Shown here in pieces: positions 47,601 to 59,000 of a stretch of 64,000 bases of DNA (position 1 is its first letter; the number at the start of each line of letters is the position of its first letter). The stretch covers positions 62,001 to 126,000 of the forward strand of contig JAACJM010000200.1 of NCBI GenBank assembly GCA_013368315.1, read 5' to 3'. Both the position numbers and the translations under genes were made by a program. This stretch comes from Tetrapyrgos nigripes. Lineage: Eukaryota > Basidiomycota > Agaricomycetes > Agaricales > Campanellaceae. Under the pieces are notes generated by a model. It made no database searches and was not told where the DNA came from. It saw only the letters and a list, made by a program, of their open reading frames with translations.

Positions 47601-48709
47601 CACAGCGGGGCGCGGAGCATATTTGTCAGCCATTTTTGTGCATTCTTAAATGACGGATAGTTCACATGATTTTGGGTGAGATAAAATCCGTCGTATTTAC
47701 TGCTAAAAAACCGGGTCGCAAAATTGCATGCCCTTCTTTTTGGTCATCCTGCTCATTAGTATTTATTTGATTCCCATTGTTGCTGTTTCAGGGCATTGGG
47801 CTTTACCTAGTACTTACCCCTCTTCCATACCTCCAACCCCCCCATCTACTTCAACTTTTATACGTTCTAAATTTTGATTTCTTCCTCTCCATAGAATTTC
47901 CTTCACCCTCCCTTCCCTCGCCTATTTTTACCCTCCCTCCCTTCCCTATTTTCCTCCTTAGGCTCCATAGCGCTTATCCTCATCCTAATGTCACTTCTTT
48001 TTTCGGGCGGCTCCAATTTGGGGTCGCCGCGTTTTGCCTATTCATCTTTTCTCCTTCATGCCCGTCGACTCGCGTACGAAGACGGAGCAATTAGTGCTAA
48101 AAAACCGGGTCGCAAAAGCTCAAATTATGCGCTTAAGCTTTTCCGTGCTAAACTTTTTATTCATTCGTGACCAAAAAAGGGAAGTAAATAGTATTCGAGT
48201 TTTGATTTGTAAGAAAATGCGCAAAAGGTATGATCAATATTTGTGTGTCGGATTCCGGCGAGTAAAATGAATTCACTGGGGCATTGAAAAACACGAACTT
48301 AAATTACCGATTTTTCTCAACAGCCGGGCATACTCCATATGGAATATCAGCCTCAAATCGGTGCTATATGGAGTAGGTCCGGTGCCGAGCAAAAATCCGT
48401 CATTTAAGTTTAGATTTTTCCCTGCAGTGCTTTTTCCTTTTACTCGCCGGAATCCGGCACACAAATAGTGATCATACCTTTTTCGCATTTTCTCACAAAT
48501 CAGAATTCGAGTACTATTTGCTTCCCTTTTTTGGTCATGAATGAATAAAAAGTTTAGCATGGAAAAACTTGAGCGCATAATTTGAGCTTTTGTGACCCCT
48601 TTTTTGGCAGCTAATACAATCAATTTTATCTCACCCAAAATCGTGTGAACTATCCGTCATTTAAGAGTGCACAAAAATGGCTGGCAAATATGCTCCGCGC
48701 CCCGCTGTG
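47601..48709. mobile_element. 1.1-kb foldback element interrupted by a 394-bp insert
   Basis: The right arm (about 48438-48709) is the reverse complement of two left pieces: the outer 47601-47723 and the inner 48095-48268. The left pieces are separated by a segment bounded by the direct repeat TGCTAAAAAACCGGGTCGCA at 47701 and 48095. The 169-bp centre (48269-48437) holds the palindromic ACTCCATATGG / ATATGGAGTA motif that is also central to the element at 43.4-43.9 kb. GGGAGATCATG borders the left end (47590-47600) and recurs 19 bp beyond the right end (48729-48739). Confidence 0.75.
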
Positions 48710-48849
48710 ATGGGAGGAACAAAGGAGTGGGAGATCATGATGGGGATGGATCGAATCTTTATTCCATCTTTATTCATAAAAGCGTTGATTCTTTTGTGAA
48801 TAATAGCCCAGCTGCGTACCATTCTGGAGGAGACTCGAGTGGATCATAT

Positions 48850-49690
48850 CTAAGGGAATTCCAAGAGAAGATTGCAAGAACAAGTCGCATTCATGGTGGT
48901 CTTTCGACGACTTATTTTCTTCGTAGAGAGTAGTATCACCAAGCCATCATGAAGGTACCGTTTAATATCCATATAGGCCAAATGATTGTCGTCTAGAAAT
49001 GTGCGATTGAGGATCTTGAAGAAACGAGCTGGATTGATGAAATCCCGAATGGCAGGTTCCGGACGACTGGCAATAAGGAAACGAAGAGGGAATATCGGAT
49101 GGGAGTGGATGGGTTTGAGTTGGATATGCCCGTAATGATTTTCAACACGAACACCTGGGATTCGGCACCATGCACTCATCGAGTCCATCGATGATGATGA
49201 GTGTGGGCAGTTGTCGCCAGGAAGGGAGAGATTGCAGTGGTTTTACAATTAACTCATGATACTGAACCTCCAGTGTTGCTGAAAAGAGGCCAGGTTGTGT
49301 TTGAATCGCTTGGTTGATCGCCGCTCGCAACGTCGAGTCGCCACAGGTCGTCGCCAGACAGTATGCAATGGTAAGGAAGAGGTATGTTGGATTGTTTCGG
49401 TTGAAGTCTCCCCGTGAAAAGAAGAAACTCGCAGTCAAATGCCTTCTCTCACCAGAACAGTCGTATCTCTGACACAGTGTCTGAGCGACGGCGGATTTCC
49501 CTGCCCCTGCTTGCCCGTAAGACCAATGCACCTTGACCTCCTCAAGCTTTCGGAGGTTACGAGAAGTATGGGTGGGGATAAGCTCCACATTAAAGAGAAC
49601 ATAGATCGCATAGGATATGGAGTAATAAGCCCCCTCCCCCTAGAGCTTGCATAGTTCACATACCAGGACAAGCTGTCCAAAAATCCTGAA
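48850..49690 (-). pseudogene. NACHT-type NTPase fragment
   Basis: The minus strand reads YGQAGAGKSAVAQTLCQRY (Walker A), then ASFFFSRGDFNRNNPTYLFLTIAYCLA, then LPTLIIIDGLDEC (Walker B), and in another frame FPLRFLIASRPEPAIRDFIN (sensor region). This is the core of the STAND/NACHT NTPases that are numerous in mushrooms and linked to non-self recognition. A frameshift falls just after the Walker B. The N-terminal effector region and everything after the sensor, including any repeat domain, are missing. The left edge lies close to the foldback element. Confidence 0.75.
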
Positions 49691-50757
49691 ATCCGATGTC
49701 AAGTCATCGATGCTCTCTACTATCCTCAAACCTTAGGTCCCTACCCAAAGCCAAAACATGCGACGTATACTTCAAAAACACGAATACGTAAGGGGAGAGG
49801 AGGGGAAACTGACGAAGGAGAAGTAGAGATGCGTAGGATATCATGATGGACGATAGGAGGGAAAGGCACTGTGGGACGACCTCGTACGAGTTTCATTTCT
49901 TGCCGATCACTATTGCATCCACTTGAGAACCGAATCGCGTCCATGCCCTCAAAGTTCAAATCCGAGTCAAGTCCTCCACAAATCATCCGTCAACCTGGAC
50001 TTAGTTGGCATAATTCGCTACATCATATGGCATGCTCTAGATGCAATGGATCATTTTGAACCTTCATTTCATCTATCACACACGCCACACCCGCTATCCA
50101 TCACATCCATCGATACTATCCTCAAAATAAGGCCCCCATCACAAAGTGAAGAAGTTTTTATGAGGCTCTTTAGGCTTCCGCGTGTGATTATGCAATTTGG
50201 ATAAGTATACGATTTTCTCGACTAACGCCGGCTCGGAGGGAGGAGGAGCCTATTACCCGGGCTGGGATCAAAAAATCGATAGAAGCCGGTACCGAACACT
50301 TGACAGCGCGCCTTGCCACTCACTCCTCTTTCTTTGGGCCTCGTCATTGCCACACGCAGTGGTAGCCCACATCTCTTTCATGCGGTTGCTGACTCCTGAG
50401 TCTAACTACGTTTGAAATGCATCCTTGTTGCTTAGGTTACAGCTGATATCTAACACTGGACGATGTACTCCCTACTAAGTAGTTCTAAATAAGTTCTGAC
50501 AAGCATTGATGCAAGTAAAGTTAGAATTTATTCACCCTGGGGGTCGCACGTCGCTTCAGAGATACATACTTATGAGTCTTTCTCCCCAAAGCTGATCAAA
50601 CCCATCCACAACACCCTCGACTCGTAGCTTCTTTCTTCTCCTATACTACATGTCCTAGAGGTGGGCAACCCCTTTCAATGTCCATTTTCTTGCCATTATA
50701 ATTCTCCAATTTGCAGGCATAACTCTAACTCAATCTACAACTTGAAGCGTCCCAAAA
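49691..50757. other. Intergenic with a coding-like relic at about 50236-50280
   Basis: No intact gene. GGGAYYPGWDQKIDR near 50236-50280 (plus strand) echoes the relic at 36.8 kb. Confidence 0.45.
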
Positions 50758-51029
50758 ATGCAAATTTACAACGCCACTTCGACTCTCGCCTTCCTCATCA
50801 TGGCCATGGTATTGGTCATCAACAGCGGACCCGGTATTGCTGTTAGCGCTGCACCAATTCCAGACCCAGACCCAAACACAATACATCGTAAGTTTTGAGT
50901 TCTAAATAACTCTTACTTCTTGAATGTCCGATAACTTGAACTTACAATACTTATTTTCCAGCTGGCCACAGCGGCCACAGCGGCCATTATTCATGTCCGA
51001 AATATCATCCATCCTGCGATGATTGTTAA
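50758..51029 (+). CDS. Small secreted Cys-containing peptide precursor
   Basis: Exons 50758-50887 and 50962-51029 give 65 residues. A hydrophobic signal (LAFLIMAMVLVINSGPGIAVSA) is followed by a Pro/Asp linker (APIPDPDPNTIHP), a His/Gly repeat (GHSGHSGHYS) and a short Cys tail (CPKYHPSCDDC). There is no family assignment; the layout suits a small secreted protein or peptide effector. The intron (GTAAGT to TTTTCCAG) is canonical. A hAT-like MITE lies 91 bp downstream. Confidence 0.6.
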
Positions 51030-51119
51030 ATTGCCTATGAGTGCTTTATACTGTTTGTGGCGGTCAGAGACGACGGAACGTGGATCGAATGGCGAGGTAC
51101 AGCCGCATTTGGTTCAAGG

Positions 51120-51720
51120 TATTGGGCTAGTGTTGTAACGGTTCGACTACGGCTGGCTCCGGCTCGGCTCCAAACGGCTCCTTATGTAAATGGCTCGGCT
51201 CGGCTTTTAGATCCGGCTAGTCACGACTCGCGTCGCTAAAATTCCGTGAAAACCACTTCCCTTCTAGATATGTAGATAGGAATGTAGGAGTGAGACCTTA
51301 GAAGTCATATTGACACTCCAGGAGTGAAATCGAGCTTCTAGATATGGTATGCGCGCTCTGAACCAAGAGATACATCATTTCCCTTAATATTGTGCTAAAA
51401 TTAGAAATTAAATTACCGTGAGAACTTATCAAATTAAGGCACAACGACTTTTTTGAGTTACGGTCTCATGGTCTTTCTTGCTCAAAGTACACCGAACTTG
51501 CTCCAAAGACACTCCCTGATGTCAGCTACTGAGACAGTACACTTTTGGTTAATTTATGGTGTTGCTAGAGGGCAGTCTCTCTGAGGGAATTTGACCCGGC
51601 TTTTACGACTCGAGCCAGAGTCGGTCGAGAGCCACCTGGAGCCGAGCCGCGGCTCAAAAACTGGCTCGGCTCAGCAGGTCGCTGGAGCTGAGCCGGACCG
51701 TTTACAACACTATATTGGGC
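51120..51720. mobile_element. 585-bp non-autonomous hAT-like MITE
   Basis: TATTGGGC flanks both sides (51120-51127 and 51713-51720). The ends are TAGTGTTGTAACGG on the left and CCGTTTACAACACTA on the right, inverted with one indel. The 8-bp target and the TAGTGTTG-type end fit hAT elements. Subterminal GGCTCGGCTC / GAGCCGAGCC motifs cluster near both ends. No transposase frame is present. Confidence 0.85.
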
Positions 51721-52486
51721 AAAGATGAAGAAATTCAGGAATATTTACTATATATTTTGTAGGAGTCGTGGATCGGACCAGACGTGGGATAGAGATGACG
51801 TATATCGTAGTACAAGGACGAGATACAACCTACAATACAACGAGGCTATAGAGTACATACGGAAATAGCCGAGACGGGCTGGAGAGAGTTACGAGGCCGA
51901 AGAATGAGGCTGAGTTGTTTACACTGCATTTCCGCAGGTGGCTATGTCAATTACGTCCCGATTTCCTGTCCATTTCTTTCCGCATATCAGACACTCCGAT
52001 CAGGGTTTCTGTTTCTTTTCCGACCGTATACAGGGTTCAACATGTCCAACTGGACCTTTCTTCCTGTTCCCCTACAATGATGTTGACTCATACCTCTCTG
52101 CTTCATTGCCCTCTTTAACGTTGCTTCTGTGCAAGCTTAGCTATGATTTCTTTCACAGCAGTGGTGCTGCAACACTCGTTGTTTCAGTCCTCTTTCCCTT
52201 CCCTTTTGAATATATTCTCGGCTCTAAGATGTCTGCATATTTCAACTCAATGCCCAATTCTGTTCCAATGCACCCTTCGTCTTTTCCACTTTTGATTCTA
52301 TGGATTCTGTTCATGAAGACTCAATGCACAAACGAAGTAGTTTGGTAGTCTCTTCACATGTACTTGTATTCTCTTAATGGTAAATAGTAAAGAAGTCAAA
52401 TAGAAAATAATGTGTATTTGTCATTCCTGCCCTGTAATACCATTTCTGGTACTGTATGCCTAGACACGTAGACCTATCAGGAACAA
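51721..52486. other. Intergenic, nothing firmly recognised
   Basis: A plus-strand frame at 51938-52348 lacks domain or splice support. Confidence 0.4.
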
Positions 52487-52875
52487 TGTAAGGGCGACTC
52501 CTGACACGTGAGGCAATCACTCAACAACTGCAGGAGGAGATCCAAAGTATATATAAATCAGTGCTAGACAATACAAGACTAACATACTACGCACCTGCAG
52601 GAGGAGATCCAAAGAGAAAAACTCAAGGATACTTGCCTGCAGGGAAGGGGTATATATACTTGTATGAAGGCCTGGGAAAAGATCTGCAAAACTATACAGC
52701 AGCAACGAAGTAATAGAAAAGTGGAATGATGGGAGATCAGAATGATGAACAATAATGATGGATGATGGATGATGAAACGATGAAACAAGGGTAAACAAGT
52801 CAATGGAGTCCAGATAAAACAAGAACAAACAAGTCCTAAAGGAGAAGAGAAAGGAAAAGGAAACTGTCCCTTACA
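52487..52875 (-). repeat. 3' LTR of a Ty3/gypsy element
   Basis: On the minus strand the LTR starts TGTAAGGGACAG and ends CGCCCTTACA (389 bp). It follows directly on a purine-rich tract (TAGGGGGGTGATG) after the pol frame. A TATATATAAA-like box lies near its 3' part, and TGCAGGAGGAGATCCAAAG occurs twice within it, about 60 bp apart. The matching 5' LTR is not in the window. Confidence 0.7.
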
Positions 52876-52886
52876 TCACCCCCCTA

Positions 52887-54835
52887 CTAGACCTGTGGCG
52901 ACCTCAACGCAGCATGCCAGTTACTGGAATGATCAGCTGGAGATACTCGCACTGTCTTAACAGCATCAGGATACCTTGTATAGAAGTCTGCCACCGCCTT
53001 TGGAGCATGTACTAAATCCTCTGCACATTCCCATGAATCATCCTATGGTCCATAGCCTTTCCATCGAACAAGGTATTGCAACTTTTTCCAATGTCCATAT
53101 TGATGACTATCCAGGATTTCTTCAACTTCAAACTCTTCTTCACCGTCAATGATTTCAGGGTCAGGAGGTGGGTCAGGTTTTCGACCAGAGATAGGGTCTT
53201 CAACATAGCGGTCGAGTTTGATGATGGGAAAGACTGGGTGGAGGCGTTTCATGGATGGGGGAAGTTTCAGTTTGTAAGCACCCTTGCCAACTTCTTGAAG
53301 TACAGTGTAAGGCCCAAGCCAACAGTGACTGAGTTTCTTTGATGGACGAGTTGTGTTAATGTCAGAGCCATTCAGCCAGACCTTGTCACCAGGTGCGAAA
53401 ACAGGGGCAGGAGTGTGTCGGCAGTTATAGTATTGGGTGTACTCTGACTTGGCCTTTGTGAGTGCTGCTTGTGCCTCTGTCCAGCCTGACTTAAGCTGAT
53501 TGATGAAGTCGTTGACATTTTCCATCTTTGACCACTGGGTGTGAGGCTCAAAACCCATCTGAAGATTCCGACCAGTGTCAATCATGAAGGGAGTTTGCTG
53601 AGTTGATGCATGGATCTTATTGTTGTAGGAGAACTCAGCAGTGGTTAGTAACTTGTCCCAATCATCCTGTTGTTGGCTCACCCACTGGCGCAGGTAACCT
53701 TCTAGCTCTTGATTGACACGTTCAGTCTGTCCATCCGTCTGTGGGTGATAGGCTGTAGAGAGTTCCTGTTTGACACCAGCCATCCTACAGAGTTCCCGCA
53801 TGAAGTCTGCAACAAACTGTGGGCCACAGTCAGAGCGTGCTGATCTGGGCATCCCGTGGTGCTTCCATACTTCCCTGAAGTAGATGTGAGCAGCTCCTTC
53901 AGCAGTAACTGTTGTATGAGTCTGGAGGAAGTGACCTCTCTTGCCAAGCATGTCCACGACAACCATGACTGTGTTGTACCCATGAGCTTCTGGTAGCTCC
54001 ACAATGAAGTCGACTGACACTGATTGCCATGGTTCAGTGGGAGTCTCAGAAGGGACAAGCTGTCCAATGGGGAGACGATGACGTGTCTGAGTTCGCATGC
54101 ACAGATTGCAAGTATTGGTGTACTGTCCAATGTACCGAGACATCTGGGGCCACCAGTAGTTGCGTGAGATGAGTTCAAGGGTCTTGAACCATCCAGGGTG
54201 ACCAGCGACCTTGGTGTCATGGTGTTGGGAGACTATGCGACGACAGAGGTCATGGGAAGGAGGAACATAGATCTTGCCTCGGAAATACAACAACCCTTCA
54301 CGCTCATCCCATTCAGCACTATGAATAGACTGAGTATGGGACTTGCGCAATGCCTGCACAGCACGCATGACTTGTTCTTCCAGTTCATTTTCACGAACAG
54401 CAAAGCGGACGTCTCTGAGGATTTCGACTTCTTCACCAGTTAGGTCAACTGCAGTAGTGATGGCAGCAATTGAGAATAGCTCTGGCTTGAGCAGCACAAT
54501 GTCTGAATTGTCATCAGCACCAGTACCATGATCAGGTCGGCGAGACAAGGCATCAGGCTTGCCCATAGTATGGCCAGGGCGGTGATGTAACTGGAAGTTG
54601 AAACGGGAGAGGAACAGAGACCATCGTGCCTGACGTCGATTGAGCTTCTTTGCGGTTCGGAAATACTCCAAGTTCTTATGATCTGTCCAGATTTCCACAG
54701 GAAAGCGTCCACCTTCCAGGAAGTGTCTCCACTCTTCAAGGGCTCGGATGATGGCTAGCATTTCCTTGTCATGGATCTCGTAGTTGCATTCAACAGCATT
54801 GAGACTTTTGGAGTAAAATGCGACTGGATGCCTAT
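52887..54835 (-). pseudogene. Ty3/gypsy chromovirus pol, 5'-truncated
   Basis: The minus frame contains, in order, RNase H (NYEIHDKEMLAIIRALEEW, IWTDHKNLEYF, ADALSR-like PDALSRRPD), an HHCC zinc motif (HHDTKVAGH...CNLCMRTQ), an integrase core (VDFIVELP, SDCGPQF, TERVNQELE) and a chromodomain (EVEEILDSHQYGHWKKLQY, LVRWKGYG). A TAG at 53043-53045 interrupts the chromodomain; the frame then continues DDSWECAEDL to a second stop at 52887. The second catalytic motif reads SDCG where SDRG is usual, a change explained by one CpG transition. Gag, protease and reverse transcriptase are absent: sequence similarity ends near 54.83 kb. It is a dead copy. Confidence 0.85.
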
Positions 54836-55150
54836 AGTTATACTAGCTGTCATAATGGTAAATATGAGTGGGGTCCTTCGTAAGGTCCTCACGCTCTCAG
54901 TTCTGGTCCAATCGCCACAAAACTGCCAGATTTGGAAAGCCACAGGTCAGAAGGTGCTCCACATCACATGAGGAGATGACTAATGCTGTGCAGCTGAGGT
55001 GTTAGACAGGCAGACATCTGGAGAGTCAATATAGGGGCTGGGCAGTCACCTGATGTGTGTGGCAACTTGAGGTATATGAGAAAAATGTAGCTTACATCAT
55101 TCTCGATCTGCTGGTAACATGCCCACGGTCACCTGACCAGTCCACGCCAT
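54836..55150. other. Intergenic between retroelement fragment and 166-bp repeats
   Basis: Nothing recognised. Confidence 0.4.
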
Positions 55151-55648
55151 GCTATAAGCCAAATACTGTGTTTTTAGAGGTAAAACAATAGGGTTATTTG
55201 TAATAGTGTATATGTGGGAATATTAGGCGTGGCATCATGTGACATATGTCAAATTCTTGGGATTAGTCATATGAAGGAGTGTGGGTAGTGTCAGGTGACC
55301 AGCTATCTTCCCTGAAGCTATAAGGCAAATACTGTGTTTTTAGAGGTAAAACAATAGGGTTATTTGTAATAGTGTATATGTGGGAATATTAAGCGTGGCA
55401 TCATGTGACATATGTCAAATTCTTGGGATTAGTCATATGAAGGACTGTGGGTAGTGTCAGGTGACCTGCTGTCTTCCCTGAAGCTATAAGGCAAATACTG
55501 TGTTTTTAGAGGTAAAACAATAGGGTTATTTGTAATAGTGTATATGTGGGAATATTAGGCATGGCATCATGTGACATATCTCAAATTCTTGGGATTAGTC
55601 ATATGAAGGAGTGTGGGTAGTGTCAGGTGACCAGCTGTCTTCCCTGAA
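55151..55648. repeat. Three tandem copies of a 166-bp repeat
   Basis: GCTATAAGSCAAATACTGTG starts copies at 55151, 55317 and 55483. The copies are nearly identical, ending in GTGGGTAGTGTCAGGTGACC and CTTCCCTGAA. They are AT-rich, in contrast to the GC-rich satellite that follows. Confidence 0.95.
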
Positions 55649-55675
55649 TTACTAATAGCATGACAAGCATGACAG

Positions 55676-55714
55676 TTTTTTTTTTTTTTTTAAGTCCCCA
55701 ACCCTAACCCTAAA
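55676..55714. other. T16 tract followed by telomere-like CCCTAA units
   Basis: Sixteen T residues (55676-55691) are followed by AAGTCCCC and then AACCCTAACCCTAAACC, two CCCTAA units. It lies at the junction between the 166-bp repeats and the satellite. Confidence 0.85.
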
Positions 55715-55759
55715 CCAACCATAATATGTTCAGCGAGCCTTAAAGCAGTATCCTACCTA

Positions 55760-56097
55760 TATTTTCTACCCAACAGAGGGTCTGTTGGCCGACCTCTGTC
55801 ATTCCACCTGCGTCCCACGCCCTCCCGTAGCCCTCGTCGCCCCCGTTCCGGATCCGCCCCCCGCTCGTCGAATGACAGCCGTCTGAGCTCGCCGTCGCCG
55901 TCCCGAGCCCCGACCGCTGTCTGGGGTCTGGCCGCCTCGTCTCTGGCCGCGGGCCTTCGGGTCCTGCACTGGAAACGTGCCCGCCCCGCCCCCCGAGGTC
56001 CCCGTCTGCTTTTCGGGGCCAGACCCCAGCGCTCGGCGTGCTGTCGCCGTCGCGAGCCCCAGCGGCCAGCAGACCTTGGGCCTCCCGCAGCCGTCTG
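55760..56097. repeat. Diverged, very GC-rich satellite edge
   Basis: Fragments such as CGAGGTCCCCGTCTGCTTTT and CTGTCGCCGTCGCGAGCCCC resemble parts of the 149-bp monomer but are strongly diverged and richer in CpG than the array itself. Confidence 0.6.
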
Positions 56098-59000
56098 CGT
56101 GTCACTCGCCTCGGAACCTCGACCCAGAGCTGCAGACAGCCCTCCCTGAGGTCCCTGTCAAGTTTTCAGAGCGAATGACACATCGCTTGGCTCGCGGTCG
56201 CTGTTGCCAGCGGTGAGCAGACACCCACGTCTTGCGCGGGCGTTCCTGTGTCATTCGCCTCGGGACCTCGACCCAGAGCTGCAGACAGCCCTCCCTGAGG
56301 TCCCTGTCAAGTTTTCAGAGCGAATGACACATTGCTCGGCTCGTGGTCGCTGTTGCCAGCGGTGAGCAGACACCCACGTCTTGCTCGGGCGTTCCTGTGT
56401 CATTCGCCTCGGGACCTCGACCCAGAGCTGCAGACATCCCTCCCTGAGGTCCCTGTCAAGTTTCCAGAGCGAATGACACACTGCTTGGCTCGCGGTCGCT
56501 GTTGCCAGCGGTGAGCAGACACCCCACGTCTTGCTCGGGCGTTCCTGCGCCGTTCGCCTCGGGACCTCGACCCAGAGCTGCAGACAGCCCTCCCTGAGGT
56601 CCCTGTCAAGTTTTCAGAGCGAATGACACATCGCTTGGCTCGCGGTCGCTGTTGCCAGCGGTGAGCAGACACCCACGTCTTGCGCGGGCGTTCCTGTGTC
56701 ATTCGCCTCGGGACCTCGACCCAGAGCTGCAGACAGCCCTCCCTGAGGTCCCTGTCAAGTTTTCAGAGCGAATGACACATTGCTCGGCTCGTGGTCGCTG
56801 TTGCCAGCGGTGAGCAGACACCCACGTCTTGCTCGGGCGTTCCTGTGTCATTCGCCTCGGGACCTCGACCCAGAGCTGCAGACATCCCTCCCTGAGGTCC
56901 CTGTCAAGTTTCCAGAGCGAATGACACACTGCTTGGCTCGCGGTCGCTGTTGCCAGCGGTGAGCAGACACCCCACGTCTTGCTCGGGCGTTCCTGCGCCG
57001 TTCGCCTCGGGACCTCGACCCAGAGCTGCAGACAGCCCTCCCTGAGGTCCCTGTCAAGTTTTCAGAGCGAATGACACATCGCTTGGCTCGCGGTCGCTGT
57101 TGCCAGCGGTGAGCAGACACCCACGTCTTGCGCGGGCGTTCCTGTGTCATTCGCCTCGGGACCTCGACCCAGAGCTGCAGACAGCCCTCCCTGAGGTCCC
57201 TGTCAAGTTTTCAGAGCGAATGACACATTGCTCGGCTCGTGGTCGCTGTTGCCAGCGGTGAGCAGACACCCACGTCTTGCTCGGGCGTTCCTGTGTCATT
57301 CGCCTCGGGACCTCGACCCAGAGCTGCAGACATCCCTCCCTGAGGTCCCTGTCAAGTTTCCAGAGCGAATGACACACTGCTTGGCTCGCGGTCGCTGTTG
57401 CCAGCGGTGAGCAGACACCCACGTCTTGCTCGGGCGTTCCTGTGTCATTCGCCTCGGGACCTCGACCCAGAGCTGCAGACAGCCCTCCCTGAGGTCCCTG
57501 TCAAGTTTCCAGAGCGAATGACACACTGCCTGGCTCGCGGTCGCTGTTGCCAGCGGTGAGCAGACACCGACGTCTTGCTCGGGCGTTCCTGTGTCATTCG
57601 CCTCGGGACCTCGACCCAGAGCGGCAGACAGCCCTCCCTGAGGTCCCTGTCAAGTTGTCAGAGCGAATGACACATCGCTTGGCTCGCGGTCGCTGTTGCC
57701 AGCAGTGAGCAGACACCCACGTCTTGCTCGGGCGTTCCTGTGTCATTCGCCTCGGGACCTCGACCCAGAGCTGCAGACAGCCCTCCCTGAGGTCCCTGTC
57801 AAGTTTTCCAGAGCGAATGACACACTGCTTGGCTCGCGGTCGCTGTTGCCAGCGGTGAGCAGACACCCACGTCTTGCTCGGGCGTTCCTGTGTCATTCGC
57901 CTCGGGACCTCGACCCAGAGCTGCAGACAGCCCTCCCTGAGGTCCCTGTCAAGTTTCCAGAGCGAATGACACATTGCTCGGCTCGCGGTCGCTGTTGCCA
58001 GCGGTGAGCAGACACCCACGTCTTGCTCGGGCGTTCCTGTGTCATTCGCCTCGGGACCTCGACCCAGAGCTGCAGACAGCCCTCCCTGAGGTCCCTGTCA
58101 AGTTTCCAGAGCGAATGACACACTGCTGGCTCGCGGTCGCTGTTGCCAGCGGTGAGCAGACACCCACGTCTTGCTCGGGCGTTCCTGTGTCATTCGCCTC
58201 GGGACCTCGACCCAGAGCTGCAGACAGCCCTCCCTGAGGTCCCTGTCAAGTTTTCAGAGCGAATGACACATCGCTTGGCTCGCGGTCGCTGTTGCCAGCA
58301 GTGAGCAGACACCCACGTCTTGCTCGGGCGTTCCTGTGTCATTCGCCTCGGGACCTCGACCCAGAGCTGCAGACAGCCCTCCCTGAGGTCCCTGTCAAGT
58401 TTCCAGAGCGAATGACACACTGCTTGGCTCGCGGTCGCTGTTGCCAGCGGTGAGCAGACACCCACGTCTTGCTCGGGCGTTCCTGTGTCATTCGCCTCGG
58501 GACCTCGACCCAGAGCTGCAGACAGCCCTCCCTGAGGTCCCTGTCAAGTTTCCAGAGCGAATGACACATTGCTCGGCTCGCGGTCGCTGTTGCCAGCGGT
58601 GAGCAGACACCCACGTCTTGCTCGGGCGTTCCTGTGTCATTCGCCTCGGGACCTCGACCCAGAGCTGCAGACAGCCCTCCCTGAGGTCCCTGTCAAGTTT
58701 CCAGAGCGAATGACACACTGCCTGGCTCGCGGTCGCTGTTGCCAGCGGTGAGCAGACACCCACGTCTTGCTCGGGCGTTCCTGTGTCATTCGCCTCGGGA
58801 CCTCGACCCAGAGCTGGCAGACAGCCCTCCCTGAGGTCCCTGTCAAGTTTTCAGAGCGAATGACACATCGCTTGGCTCGCGGTCGCTGTTGCCAGCAGTG
58901 AGCAGACACCCACGTCTTGCTCGGGCGTTCCTGTGTCATTCGCCTCGGGACCTCGACCCAGAGCTGCAGACAGCCCTCCCTGAGGTCCCTGTCAAGTTTC

